Positions 1 through 7,574 of a DNA stretch of 64,000 nucleotides are shown here, one piece after another. The stretch is taken from positions 1 through 64,000 of the forward strand of contig NZ_CP104069.1 of the NCBI RefSeq assembly GCF_026651875.1, given 5' to 3'. Each line of letters opens with the position of its first letter. Within the stretch, counting starts at the first letter, position 1. The notes below the pieces were generated by a model. The model had not been told where the DNA came from and did not search any database. It was given only the letters and a program-made list of their open reading frames with translations. The translations under genes and the position numbers were made by a program. Source of the stretch: Alicyclobacillus fastidiosus. Lineage in GTDB: Bacteria; Bacillota; Bacilli; Alicyclobacillales; Alicyclobacillaceae.

Positions 1-290
1 ATCATGAAAGTGTATCCGTTGTACCCTAAAAACTGAAGCAAGGACAGAAATGCAGTTCGTTTATTCGCGTTGTGAAACGCATGATTTTGCGCCAGTGATT
101 CAAAAAATGCTGCAGCCTTTGCGTAAATCGTGGGATAAGCATCTTCGCCAAATGCTGATTGTTTAGGGCGGTTCACCGCAGAGTTAAGTAAAGCTGGAAG
201 CTTTACACCGGTCTGCTCATCAGGCGAAAACTCTCGTATCACATAGACATTTATCGCAATTACTTCTTCGTCGGTCAGGAACTGCGTCAT
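1..290 (-). CDS. doc: Doc/Fic-family toxin, C-terminus beyond window
   Basis: The start codon is at 290 and the gene runs off the left edge, leaving about 96 residues of a family usually near 125. The translation contains HAFHNANKRTA, the Fic/Doc catalytic motif (HxFx-N-A-NKR). Doc toxins transfer phosphate from ATP to elongation factor Tu and stop translation; that function is family knowledge. The ATG overlaps the stop codon of the AbrB-type antitoxin gene (ATGA), so the two are translationally coupled. Doc is normally paired with Phd but pairing with an AbrB-fold antitoxin also occurs. The family call is firm; the missing C-terminus leaves activity unproven. Confidence 0.85.
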   Translation of the reverse strand, partial: MTQFLTDEEVIAINVYVIREFSPDEQTGVKLPALLNSAVNRPKQSAFGEDAYPTIYAKAAAFFESLAQNHAFHNANKRTAFLSLLQFLGYNGYTFM

Positions 291-538
291 CTATCTTTCA
301 AACCTTCAATCGTGTTGCGATACTGATTTACGTTCTTTTGCAAGACCTCGAAAAAGCGTGGATCGATTCCTTGTGGGACAGCTACTGATTTGCGAAGCAC
401 AATTTCACCTTCGTTCTCGTTTACTGTGATTTCAAGCTCGTCTCCAAAACCCACGTTAATTTTGTTCAGCAACTCTTTATTGAACGTCACGCCCAAACTG
501 TTACCGATCTTCGTCACTTTCCGGTGTACGTGCTCCAT
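287..538 (-). CDS. AbrB/MazE-fold antitoxin partnered with Doc
   Basis: A small swapped-hairpin AbrB-type DNA-binding protein; the segment VTKIGNSLGVTFNKELL is the typical fold core. It should neutralise the overlapping Doc toxin and repress its own promoter. A longer TTG-started frame to 559 exists, but an AGGAG-like ribosome site sits about 8 bases before the ATG at 538, so I start there. A 9-base-arm palindrome upstream (593-615) is the likely operator. The C-terminal part (FFEVLQKNVNQYRNTIEGL) would be the toxin-binding tail by analogy with other antitoxins. Confidence 0.8.
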   Translation of the reverse strand: MEHVHRKVTKIGNSLGVTFNKELLNKINVGFGDELEITVNENEGEIVLRKSVAVPQGIDPRFFEVLQKNVNQYRNTIEGLKDR

Positions 539-592
539 CTGAACTGCTCCTATCGTCAAAGGTTTCTCCCCTTATCTTTACGTTATTCAGGA

Positions 593-615
593 ATCGTTAT
601 ACCTGTTATAACGAT
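593..615. promoter_or_regulatory. Palindromic operator of the AbrB/Doc module
   Basis: ATCGTTATA at 593-601 and TATAACGAT at 607-615 form a perfect 9-base inverted repeat around CCTGT, just upstream of the antitoxin. Autoregulation by the toxin-antitoxin complex is inferred from the position. Confidence 0.5.
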
Positions 616-770
616 TATAACTCTTAACAAAAAAGAAGGGCAGACATAACGTCAACTCCCGTACCTTTTATGGCCACAACAGTTACTTAAGACGGCCATT
701 CATCTTCAATGGTTTAAAATAGCCCCCTCCTGTTAAGACTGTTTATATCAGTATTACGGAGGGGTTTGCT

Positions 771-881
771 ATGACGTGTAGACTATGTAAAAGGACAACG
801 AGATCGAAACAGGGTCTTTGCCCAAAATGTACGAAGTTCGAGAAAGCTTTGTCAAAAGAGCTATCGACACGCCGTCAGTAA
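771..881 (+). CDS. 36-residue zinc-ribbon-like small protein
   Basis: A short frame starting MTCRLCKRTT with two CxxC pairs (CRLC and CPKC) spaced like a treble-clef or zinc ribbon, followed by a Lys/Glu-rich tail. The start has a good GGAGGGG ribosome site at 758-764, and that site can pair with CCCCCTCC at 723-730, so translation may be hidden in a hairpin. I do not recognise a family. It is divergent from the AbrB/Doc pair and convergent with the RHH gene, whose stop it just overlaps. Coding status rests on the RBS and the cysteine pattern. Confidence 0.5.
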   Translation: MTCRLCKRTTRSKQGLCPKCTKFEKALSKELSTRRQ

Positions 882-1132
882 ACCAACCGCCCGTTTTCAT
901 TCACTGGGATAACTCGAAATTCATCTGCGTCGTGTTCTTCTTGAAGGTAAGATATGATCGAGACTGAATTAACAGCCAACCGGAGAATCTCTTCCGCGAG
1001 GGCAGTTTTCGTCATATCACAAGCTAAAGCTAGTCGTTTTAGCTTGTGATGTGTGTCTAGGTCGAGCGCAGGATTCACTCTGATTTTTTTGTCCGATCGT
1101 ACCTTTCGTGTCCTCTCCCCTACATTGTTCAA
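875..1132 (-). CDS. Ribbon-helix-helix DNA-binding protein
   Basis: 85 residues. After a basic N-terminus, residues about 18-52 (IRVNPALDLDTHHKLKRLA... then MTKTALAEEILRLAV) show the strand plus two helices of an RHH/CopG-like domain. The TTG start is supported by GAGGGGG eight bases upstream. It lies just downstream of the AEP-type rep gene on the same strand, separated by about 330 bases, so it could control plasmid copy number or maintenance. That role is inferred from position only. Confidence 0.6.
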   Translation of the reverse strand: MNNVGERTRKVRSDKKIRVNPALDLDTHHKLKRLALACDMTKTALAEEILRLAVNSVSIISYLQEEHDADEFRVIPVNENGRLVY

Positions 1133-1460
1133 AACGATAACCCCCTCAAAATCAGCGAATATCTCACTAAATCATTTAAGGATTTACGGTTTTAATTTTT
1201 AAATTTGTATGATAGGGGAGCTAAGTGTATTCGATTTATTCAGCCGACTGGCGACTATACTGTAAATGTGTAACGTTGTTTGACAAGTGCACCTTACTCC
1301 GAAATCCTATTGTCGACCTAAACGTGCAACCTCTCTTCTACATTGTACATGTCACTAGAACATGCCCAGATAAGCCAGATCCCAATTATTGAAAGAAGAA
1401 CGATGAAGAAACTATGGATGCTTGGCTTCGCCCTTAATATAAAGAGCACAACAGTTGTAG
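1133..1460. other. Gene-free AT-rich stretch
   Basis: No convincing frame or RNA gene. It is an AT-rich spacer between rep and the RHH gene, with no repeated iterons that I can see. Confidence 0.4.
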
Positions 1461-2723
1461 TCATAAATTGGAATTTTTGAGTGTCTTACTTACCCACTGT
1501 TGTGTTACTCCAAGTGCCACCGCAATGGCCTTTTGTGTCATCCCTTGACTACGCATCCTGACAGCCTCCTGACGGCGTTTATCTGCCTCTCCAAGGTATT
1601 CGTCCCGGGTCTGTTTTCCGGCCGCTCTACGGGCCTCTGAGCGGCGACTATTATTCCTACGATACTTCTCACCACGACCAACGATGGTATCAAGCTTCTG
1701 TTGTTCCTCCTCAGTGATGTCCAACCACTCAATCAGCTTTGCATTGGACACATTGTACCCCGCGCCTGGGTAGCCCTTCTCCTGTGCAATCCGGTTAGCT
1801 TCCGGATTAGACTTCGCGTAAAACGCCTTCTCCGCGCTTCTGGTGGCCTTTATGACCTCTCGACGTGTAAGTGGCCGGGTAAAGCAATCATTCGTCTCCA
1901 GCGTGGCCTCAAGGGCTTCCGCTGGGTCCTTCAAGAAGCAGCACGACCAGTACCGGTACAAGAATAGCGTGATTTCTCGGTAATTGGTCATGTCCCACTC
2001 GCGCATCTCGCACAATTTCAGCAAGTCCATCATCCGAGCGTAGTGAAGAGTATAGGACTTGTAGAGGCGATGGTGCGTATTCCCTCCAGCTAGTGTCTTT
2101 CCGCGCTTTGGGGTCAGAGCAGGTAGGTACTCTCGCTCAAGATCTCTCAGCGTGTAACGGTAATCGTGCCGCACCTGGACCTGAACTTCTTCGCCGCTCT
2201 TACTGTTTACCGTTCCAGCCAAACGGAGAACGCGGGCCGCATCACTTGCCTTCGCATCACCGCCGAACTTGTCCAATTGGCGTACAAGATAGTTCTCCAT
2301 CGCTTGCCATAAGGGCAACGCTTGAGATGGAACAGGTTCTATAAGCCACACGCAAGCCAGGCCACGACCGCTATGTATGATGAGATTGGGTTCGGGTATC
2401 TTCTCCCCGAACAGATTGGCCTCCATGGCACCAATCGTCCACATTGGGTCCAGATTCAGAAGATAGTTATCTACGTCCACATATAGCGCCCTCAGTTGAC
2501 GTATATACTCGATTTTTCGCGCGGGACGATAGAATGTATTTTGTGAGAAGTAAACGTCCTTTCCGAGCCATTCAGACAGCGTAGACGCAACCTCTTCGAC
2601 ACGGTAATGATATTGCTTCCACCGATTGTTGTCCTTCCGACACAACGTCACCCATCCATCTGCGCCAGTGTGATGCAACAATATGTGTTCTAACGCCGAC
2701 TGAGCTGCTTGTGTGGCTTCCAC
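1461..2723 (-). CDS. rep: Plasmid replication protein with AEP primase-like domain
   Basis: About 420 residues. The N-terminal half has signatures of an archaeo-eukaryotic primase fold: LYVDVDNY (acidic DxD motif), IIHSGRGLACVWLIEP (SGRG motif) and SDAARVLRLAGTVN. The C-terminus ends in a helix-turn-helix (GMTQKAIAVALGVTQQWVSKTL) suited to origin binding. Similar proteins replicate Gram-positive plasmids by primer synthesis or initiation. The longest frame starts at a GTG (2732) that abuts the AAGGAGG ribosome site; the GTG at 2723, eight bases downstream, is the better start. The leader carries an attenuator hairpin and an opposing antisense RNA, so expression is probably copy-number controlled. 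Confidence 0.8.
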   Translation of the reverse strand: MEATQAAQSALEHILLHHTGADGWVTLCRKDNNRWKQYHYRVEEVASTLSEWLGKDVYFSQNTFYRPARKIEYIRQLRALYVDVDNYLLNLDPMWTIGAMEANLFGEKIPEPNLIIHSGRGLACVWLIEPVPSQALPLWQAMENYLVRQLDKFGGDAKASDAARVLRLAGTVNSKSGEEVQVQVRHDYRYTLRDLEREYLPALTPKRGKTLAGGNTHHRLYKSYTLHYARMMDLLKLCEMREWDMTNYREITLFLYRYWSCCFLKDPAEALEATLETNDCFTRPLTRREVIKATRSAEKAFYAKSNPEANRIAQEKGYPGAGYNVSNAKLIEWLDITEEEQQKLDTIVGRGEKYRRNNSRRSEARRAAGKQTRDEYLGEADKRRQEAVRMRSQGMTQKAIAVALGVTQQWVSKTLKNSNL

Positions 2724-2753
2724 CTGATCCACCTCCTTTCGAACCGCCTATAA

Positions 2754-2805
2754 ACGCAAAAATCCGGCTCCCACGATGCCCCGACGACATCATGAGAGCC
2801 GGATT
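2754..2805 (-). terminator. Attenuator hairpin in the rep leader
   Basis: On the minus strand AATCCGGCTC (2805-2796) pairs with GAGCCGGATT (2770-2761) and is followed by a T run, giving an intrinsic terminator directly before the rep ribosome site. Its position matches attenuators controlled by antisense RNA in Gram-positive plasmids. Confidence 0.6.
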
Positions 2806-2880
2806 GATTCGCCCAAAGTTCCCACATTTCGGCTGTGTCTCACTCTTGAACACAGAAAGCGAACAGGGTACAATCAGGTC

Positions 2881-2995
2881 GAACATCTCGCATAACCCAG
2901 GTGGTGCTGGGAATGCGAATAACCGCTCTCGATGCTCGAACATCGAGGGGGACGTGCCCCGTGTACAGGTTGGTAGCCTGACGCGGGGCTTTAAC
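2881..2995 (+). ncRNA. Putative antisense RNA against rep leader
   Basis: A sigma-A-like promoter on the plus strand has TTGAAC at 2846-2851 and TACAAT at 2869-2874 with an exact 17-base spacer, firing against the rep leader. A GC-rich hairpin (GCCCCGTGT 2956-2964 with ACGCGGGGC 2981-2989) followed by CTTTAACTTT could end a transcript of about 110 bases. An RNA of this kind would pair with the rep leader and favour the attenuator at 2754-2805. Inferred; no homology search was possible. Confidence 0.55.
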
Positions 2996-3074
2996 TTTGT
3001 CCGAACGTATTCTGTTGGTCTGACTCTACCATTTGAGGGACAAGTAGATCAATAGGCCAATAAAGCTGACGAGA

Positions 3075-3109
3075 AGGGAGTAGTTTTAACCGACGCCCTT
3101 CGCTGTCAA
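3075..3109 (-). promoter_or_regulatory. Candidate rep promoter
   Basis: A minus-strand TTGACA at 3109-3104 with a TAAAAC/AAACTA-like -10 about 15-17 bases on is the only near-consensus promoter upstream of the rep leader. Confidence 0.35.
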
Positions 3110-3110
3110 T

Positions 3111-3272
3111 TTACTGCTTAATTATGTCTAAAGGCATCCGTCTTGACCCAGTTACCGAAACGCTTCTCACTCGAACCCAACGTCCAACTTTAATAGTCGG
3201 GAAGTCTTTTTTCTTCGCCAGCTCATAGGCACTTGCGCGCCCAATCCGTAGATACCTAGCTACATCTTCCAT
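3111..3272 (-). pseudogene. Excisionase-like HTH protein, probably frameshifted
   Basis: The frame begins MEDVARYLRIGRASAYELAKKK and continues FPTIKVGRWVRV, an excisionase/MerR-type helix-turn-helix of the kind used by small recombination directionality factors. After the wing the current frame degenerates, while the neighbouring frame reads SEKRFGNWVKTDAF, which fits the family C-terminus. A one-base change around 3175 is therefore likely. Start at ATG 3272 is the only methionine. Could be a sequencing error rather than decay. Confidence 0.5.
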
Positions 3273-3537
3273 CACTAAAATATCCGGTAAGTCTGATGAT
3301 GTCTCGGATTCATACGATACATCTTGAACAGTTTCCTGGTGTGCCGGTTACCCATTTGTTTGAGGTCGAAGAAGTGCAGGACGGAACATCTGTGACATTC
3401 ATTTGGGCTGTTAATCAGGTGTACGTTAACCTACACCCGATTGTTGTTAAAAAACCTGCTTAAAATCGCCCAATACAGCGTGCCAGAACTGGATCACCTT
3501 CATACCGCATATCCATCTGTGCGACAGTCCGCGTCAA
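3273..3537. other. Spacer without a clear gene
   Basis: Nothing supported here apart from sequence upstream of the HTH remnant; frames are short and low quality. Confidence 0.3.
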
Positions 3538-3572
3538 ATGTAGCCCCCATGTGTTTATGTGGCCCCCATGTG
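3538..3572. repeat. Two direct repeats beside the MerR-like gene
   Basis: ATGTAGCCCCCATGTG (3538-3553) and ATGTGGCCCCCATGTG (3557-3572) are near-identical 16-base repeats in phase with two helical turns, ending right at the stop codon of the MerR-like coiled-coil gene. Candidate binding or centromere sites. Confidence 0.45.
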
Positions 3573-3573
3573 G

Positions 3574-4245
3574 TCACTCTTCGGTCAACCCGTATTGTCG
3601 CTTTAACCGTTCCTCGAGGTGCTCATTTACATATCGTCTAACAAAAGCGTCGCGCTTGTCTGTGTCCTCGGTTTTGCGAAAAAAGCCAGCCGATTTCATA
3701 CGCTCTTCTTTCGGTTTTGTGGACCACAAGTTGAGTGCTTCGTCCTCTAACTGTGTAACCACACGCCGTTGGGTGATGATGTCGTCCAGACGCTTCTGTT
3801 TCTCCTCTGCAGGATCAACCGGTTTAGGGAGCTGCCTCACCAATTCCGCATACTGTTGCCTAACCTCTTCCACCTGAGCCGCAGCAATCTGTTGGGCAAC
3901 AGTTCGAATTTCGCGCATTATGGCTTCCATGTCGGCTATTTGTGGGACACTTGTGGTGGCCTCGTCCTGTGGGAACGGTCGCAACTCAAAGTGCTCTCCG
4001 AGAACGTCAAAGATTCCCTCCAGGGACCAGGTAGGCTTAGTTAGTTTACTATCTCTCTTGTCTCGAATGAATTGAGCAATCTGCAAATCCAAATCGTCAT
4101 ATACCTTAGCACCGGCGACACGATTCACGTAATGAATACGCTTCTCTTCGAGCGCCTTGAACCAACCGTCCACGGTATTTACGTGTTTGCCGACTTCCTT
4201 GGCAAAGTCGCTGATTTGATAAAAATCCACCTTAATCCGCTCCAT
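3574..4245 (-). CDS. MerR-like HTH protein with coiled coil, plasmid segregation type
   Basis: 223 residues. The N-terminus (about 8-68) is a MerR-type winged helix: YQISDFAKEVGKHVNTVDGWF then KVYDDLDLQIAQFIRDKR. Residues about 105-170 are a Gln/Glu/Arg-rich coiled coil, and the basic C-terminus (KTEDTDKRDAFVRRYV) may bind DNA or a partner. The layout resembles RacA-like and DUF3967-type plasmid proteins, some of which act in segregation. Related sites lie both before (4271-4303) and after (3538-3572) the gene. A second protein of this architecture is at 38271-38966. Role in partition is inferred. Confidence 0.6.
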   Translation of the reverse strand: MERIKVDFYQISDFAKEVGKHVNTVDGWFKALEEKRIHYVNRVAGAKVYDDLDLQIAQFIRDKRDSKLTKPTWSLEGIFDVLGEHFELRPFPQDEATTSVPQIADMEAIMREIRTVAQQIAAAQVEEVRQQYAELVRQLPKPVDPAEEKQKRLDDIITQRRVVTQLEDEALNLWSTKPKEERMKSAGFFRKTEDTDKRDAFVRRYVNEHLEERLKRQYGLTEE

Positions 4246-4270
4246 TACAAGTATTGATGACCATGCGCTC

Positions 4271-4303
4271 TACATGTAGGGTACAACTCCATATGTTGAC
4301 CAC
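4271..4303. promoter_or_regulatory. 33-base repeated site, copy 1
   Basis: TACATGTAGGGTACA followed by ACTCC and ATATGTTGACCAC. The same arrangement (TACATGTTGGGCACA, then ATGTAGACCAC) recurs at 4672-4704. Each copy sits directly upstream of a gene (4245 and 4636), as expected for a shared operator or a parS-like site. Confidence 0.5.
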
Positions 4304-4351
4304 AATTGTCCATCTGAAGCCGTTCTCTACGGAATTATGTGATTCAGATAT

Positions 4352-4636
4352 TCAAATGTCACCTTGTTCATTTTCGGTTTTAGAAATCTGATAAGGAAAT
4401 GCTTCGGCCCGATCTAACATCTTGTAGTCCACATAATACAAGTAGATTTGCTCGACTTGCCCTAATTTTAACTTATGGCCATACATTCTCCGATTGAGGT
4501 TCGTCGCTTGGCCTATGTATAACAACTCTCGGTGTTGATTGTAGAACATGTATATACCGCTTACTTTAGGAGCCTGCGATAACTCATCTGTCTTTATAAC
4601 TAGGTCTGGTTGGGCTAATTGAGGGGTAATCGGCAT
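4352..4636 (-). CDS. GIY-YIG domain protein
   Basis: 94 residues. SGIYMFYNQHRELLYIGQATNLNRRMYGH contains the GIY and YIG motifs and the catalytic arginine segment of this nuclease superfamily. It is about the size of a bare domain with no extra DNA-binding region. Single-domain members may be standalone structure-specific nucleases; substrate unknown. RBS GAGGAG ten bases before the ATG. It shares an upstream repeated site with the MerR-like coiled-coil gene, so the two may be co-regulated. Confidence 0.8.
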   Translation of the reverse strand: MPITPQLAQPDLVIKTDELSQAPKVSGIYMFYNQHRELLYIGQATNLNRRMYGHKLKLGQVEQIYLYYVDYKMLDRAEAFPYQISKTENEQGDI

Positions 4637-4671
4637 ATTTTTTACGCTCCTCTTGTTCTATATATGTGAAT

Positions 4672-4704
4672 TACATGTTGGGCACACACCCACATGTAGA
4701 CCAC
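4672..4704. promoter_or_regulatory. 33-base repeated site, copy 2
   Basis: Close match to the site at 4271-4303, here upstream of the GIY-YIG gene. It contains the palindromic core ACATGT twice, spaced by about 13 bases. Confidence 0.5.
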
Positions 4705-4782
4705 ATAACTAATCGATTAGTTAACTAATACAAAACCGCTCAAACACCAGATATATGAAGGGTTTTCAGTTCATTTACAACT

Positions 4783-5040
4783 CTATCTCTTGTACGCTTC
4801 TCCTCGAGGAAGAACACGTAACACACCTAGAATCCGAACCTCGGTATCGACGGTGAAACGAACCCGCCAATCGCCAACTCGAAGTCGATACTGACCTCCA
4901 GCATTGGTGAGTTTCTTAACGTCACCGTGTCCCGTATGAGCAAACATCTCCACTGCGTTAACGATTCTAGATGTAGTAGGCTTGTCCAGTCGTCTTAAGT
5001 CCCTAATCGACTGTCGCGACCACTCCACATCGTACTTCAT
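4783..5040 (-). CDS. relE: RelE/ParE-type toxin
   Basis: 85 residues with the RelE fold signature: basic N-terminal helix (SRQSIRDLRRLDKPTTSRIV), then LTNAGGQYRLRVGDWRVRFTV and the C-terminal strand VLRVLPRGEAYKR. Such toxins cleave mRNA in the ribosomal A site. The start overlaps the antitoxin stop by four bases (ATGA), typical of coupled pairs. Full length for the family. Last gene of the run 5692 to 4783. Confidence 0.85.
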   Translation of the reverse strand: MKYDVEWSRQSIRDLRRLDKPTTSRIVNAVEMFAHTGHGDVKKLTNAGGQYRLRVGDWRVRFTVDTEVRILGVLRVLPRGEAYKR

Positions 5041-5285
5041 AGCCCAAGCTCCCGTTTCAATTCATCTGTTGTCTTGGAACGACCAGCGCGGAAGTCTTCG
5101 AGAGCTTGTTTAACCAATTTAGCTTCCTCATCCGTTTCTTGTTCTTCATCAACAGGAGCTGCATCAAGCGCCTTCTTCACTGGATCTACATCCCTTAGAA
5201 AAAGCAGATACCTTTGTGCAGCTGTCAATTCGCTATCTGGAATCTGGTCAATTAATCGATGTAGTTCCTCGCGCTTTATACTCAA
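5037..5285 (-). CDS. RelB-position antitoxin
   Basis: 82 residues, acidic, with an N-terminal helical part (REELHRLIDQIPDSELTAAQRYLLFL) and the C-terminal tail FRAGRSKTTDELKRELGL, which fits an antitoxin that wraps around the overlapping RelE-like toxin. ATGA overlaps on both sides link it with the HTH gene before it and the toxin after it. Confidence 0.75.
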   Translation of the reverse strand: MSIKREELHRLIDQIPDSELTAAQRYLLFLRDVDPVKKALDAAPVDEEQETDEEAKLVKQALEDFRAGRSKTTDELKRELGL

Positions 5286-5482
5286 TGTAATCCCTCCTGT
5301 GTAAGTGATTTTTGATACTCGATAAACTTCTCTATGTCCTGTTCCGTGATGCGGTATCGGTTACCAAACCTCGCCGCTGGAAGTTTCCCCATTCGGATGT
5401 ACTCATAAATCGTCTGGACGCGCAGACGGAGTGTATCTGCGACTTCTTGAGGCGTATAAAATTTGATGTCCACGCGTCTCAC
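5282..5482 (-). CDS. Excisionase-type HTH protein
   Basis: 66 residues: FYTPQEVADTLRLRVQTIYEYIRMGKLPAARFGNRYRITEQDIEKFIEY is a textbook HTH_17/excisionase domain (helix-turn-helix plus wing with the GNRYR turn). It overlaps the antitoxin by four bases and is downstream of the tyrosine integrase, so it may be its directionality factor or a regulator of the RelBE pair. Confidence 0.75.
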   Translation of the reverse strand: MRRVDIKFYTPQEVADTLRLRVQTIYEYIRMGKLPAARFGNRYRITEQDIEKFIEYQKSLTQEGLH

Positions 5483-5485
5483 CCC

Positions 5486-5692
5486 CTATTTAGATCTACT
5501 CATGGATATTTTTCGATAAAGCGTAATTACATCTTTATTATTCTGTTCCCACTCATCTGATTGAAACGGAGGGATATGAAAATCGTGCTTCATCTTATTC
5601 ATGAGTTGCGAGAGATTACGATCCCTGGCGCCCCCTTCCGGTGAACGCATAATCTGTTCATACTCTTCATTGATATCCGCTAGGCTACTCAT
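5486..5692 (-). CDS. Hypothetical protein between integrase and HTH gene
   Basis: 68 residues, charged, no family recognised. Begins MSSLADINEEYEQIM and is tightly packed (24 bases after the integrase stop, 3 bases before the HTH gene), so likely translated with the operon. It ends in a basic SMSRSK tail. Confidence 0.5.
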   Translation of the reverse strand: MSSLADINEEYEQIMRSPEGGARDRNLSQLMNKMKHDFHIPPFQSDEWEQNNKDVITLYRKISMSRSK

Positions 5693-5716
5693 GCGATGAT
5701 GCCTCCCTTGTAAGTG

Positions 5717-6676
5717 TTACAGGTCGATTTGGATGGCAAGTGCAGGATTATTCTTCATGCGGTCAATTACATGCGCGTATCGAGCCGTTGTCTTGGGATC
5801 CGCGTGTCCAAGCATTTCTTGGACCCCCCGTAGATCCTGCGTGTATTTATAAGCCAATGTAGCAGCTGTGTGGCGAAGTGCGTGATCAGAGATACCAGGA
5901 CGCTTAAGGTCTGCTTTCTTCAAGTAAAAGTCCACGACCTGTCGAACCCCACGACGAGATATACGTTTCCCGCCGGCACGATTCCCACAAGCCGTAAACA
6001 TCGGTATTCCTTCTTCATGCGTGTGAACCTCTGCCCGTTCCGCGAGGTACCTGGTCAAGATATCCGCAACGTCCGGACGCAAGTAAATCACGCGGTCATG
6101 GCCCTTTCCACGCACCAACACAAACACGACATCTCCATTGATTTTCAGATCTTCAATGTTGGCACGCTCAATCTCAACTGTACGAAGCCCCTGAAGTCCC
6201 ATCAATGCAATAATCGCCTTGTCGCGCAGGTTCTTTTCCGTTGGCGTCTTAGGTACCGCGCGAAGCAACAGCGTGTAATCCACCTCAGAGAGATAGTGAA
6301 AATCATCCTGAGCTCTTTTGTCCTTTGGTGGTTTAACGCCAGCTGCAGGATTGTCCGGACGCAGTCCATTGTCCACGCCAGCTGCATAGAACCGTCGAAT
6401 AATAGTTAGCTTGTGCGCAATGCTCGTTGCCTTATATCCGTTATCGACAAGGTATAACCGATAGGACTTTACGTCACCAGATGTTGCGGTCGCCGGGTTA
6501 ATCCCGTTTCCGCGGCACCATTCCACCCATTGAGTCACTTGAGTCTTATACCCACGGATCGTATCCGCCGAAGCATCACCATTAGCGACGTCCAAACGTA
6601 AGAACTCAGCAAATGCGTCGAGTAAGTCCGGCTGCACAATAGCCAGTTCTTGATCGACATTCTGTAGTTCAGCCAC
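5717..6676 (-). CDS. XerC/D-like tyrosine recombinase
   Basis: 319 residues, full two-domain size. The N-terminal 100 residues form the SAM-like core-binding domain (AFAEFLRLDVANGDASADTIRGYKTQV). The catalytic domain shows GLRTVEIE (Arg), RGKGHDRVIY (Lys), DHALRHTAA (His-x-x-Arg), LGHADPKTTARYAHV (His and Tyr nucleophile). Start is GTG with AAGGTG upstream. It could resolve plasmid multimers or integrate the element. It heads a five-gene minus-strand run ending in RelE. Confidence 0.85.
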   Translation of the reverse strand: MAELQNVDQELAIVQPDLLDAFAEFLRLDVANGDASADTIRGYKTQVTQWVEWCRGNGINPATATSGDVKSYRLYLVDNGYKATSIAHKLTIIRRFYAAGVDNGLRPDNPAAGVKPPKDKRAQDDFHYLSEVDYTLLLRAVPKTPTEKNLRDKAIIALMGLQGLRTVEIERANIEDLKINGDVVFVLVRGKGHDRVIYLRPDVADILTRYLAERAEVHTHEEGIPMFTACGNRAGGKRISRRGVRQVVDFYLKKADLKRPGISDHALRHTAATLAYKYTQDLRGVQEMLGHADPKTTARYAHVIDRMKNNPALAIQIDL

Positions 6677-6778
6677 TGGTTACACCTTCCCTTCTTATGT
6701 TCTGAGTTTATTTTAGTTGTATTTGGTTGTAAATAGTTTTCTAATACCGACAATTACACTTATGGGAGTTAGGAGGAT

Positions 6779-7440
6779 ATGTGCGGATTCTTCTTGCGAT
6801 TTCCATACGGAAAGAAGAATATGGGGACAATGATACAATTGCGGGTGTTCCGTATGAGTGACCTAACTTGGTTGGTGTGGCCAAGACCTTCATTTTCACA
6901 AGAAGAGTTAGATGCCATCCAATCGGAACTAGAGACTTTTGCTCTGGAAGTCACGTATGAGGACAGGGTAGTTAAAAGTGATGTACCGCCTCACTTCATC
7001 CTCTATATTCACTCCCTTATAAAGAATAACGCCGCATCCGTCATTGATGGGATGATTGGCACTTACGCAGTGAATGGCATTAACGCCGGCATCCAAGCGT
7101 TAAAAAGCGTCGATTCTAGTTTGTCCACTGACAAACGTGAGAGGACATCAGCAGAGGTGAACATACCTTTTCGTGATGATGAACCTCGAGTGATCATACA
7201 GGTACCCGATGAGGCACAGTTACAAGTTAATGGTGACGATATCAACGTGGGAATTGGTTCTATGAAGAAACGCTCCACGAAATCGCTCGCCATACCGTCT
7301 CCATCCGGGCTGCACAAGGGTATACGCTTGTCGACGCTGGGACGGATCAAGAAGCCACAAGATGGCGAAAATATGCTGTATGCACAAATATCATTGGTAT
7401 ATCAGCGTTCTTGGCAACTTGTCATACAAAAAATAGATAA
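6779..7440 (+). pseudogene. Hypothetical protein with internal frameshift
   Basis: The frame from 6779 reads well up to about INVGIGSM (7260), then becomes basic and low quality and runs into the terminator. The +1-shifted frame continues EETLHEIARHTVS...LVDAGTDQEATRWRKYAVC with a short hydrophobic segment and stops at 7440, just before an intrinsic terminator at 7454. I infer a one-base indel near 7262 and an original protein of about 220 residues. The N-terminus contains LVWPRPSFSQEELDAIQSEL; no family recognised. Start uncertain because AGGAGG is only two bases before the first ATG. Confidence 0.5.
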
Positions 7441-7453
7441 GAATCATACAATT

Positions 7454-7477
7454 AAGCCGCGCCACAAGCGGCTTTTT
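7454..7477 (+). terminator. Intrinsic terminator
   Basis: AAGCCGC (7454-7460) pairs with GCGGCTT (7468-7474) and is followed by a T run, fourteen bases after the inferred true stop at 7440. Confidence 0.75.
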
Positions 7478-7574
7478 GAGACGCGTATGCCGTCTCTTTA
7501 TCCTGCGCCCAATTTTCAATTGGGTCGCCTTTCTTTTTTGTGGTTCATGGTGGCGGTTTGGAAGATGATCATAC

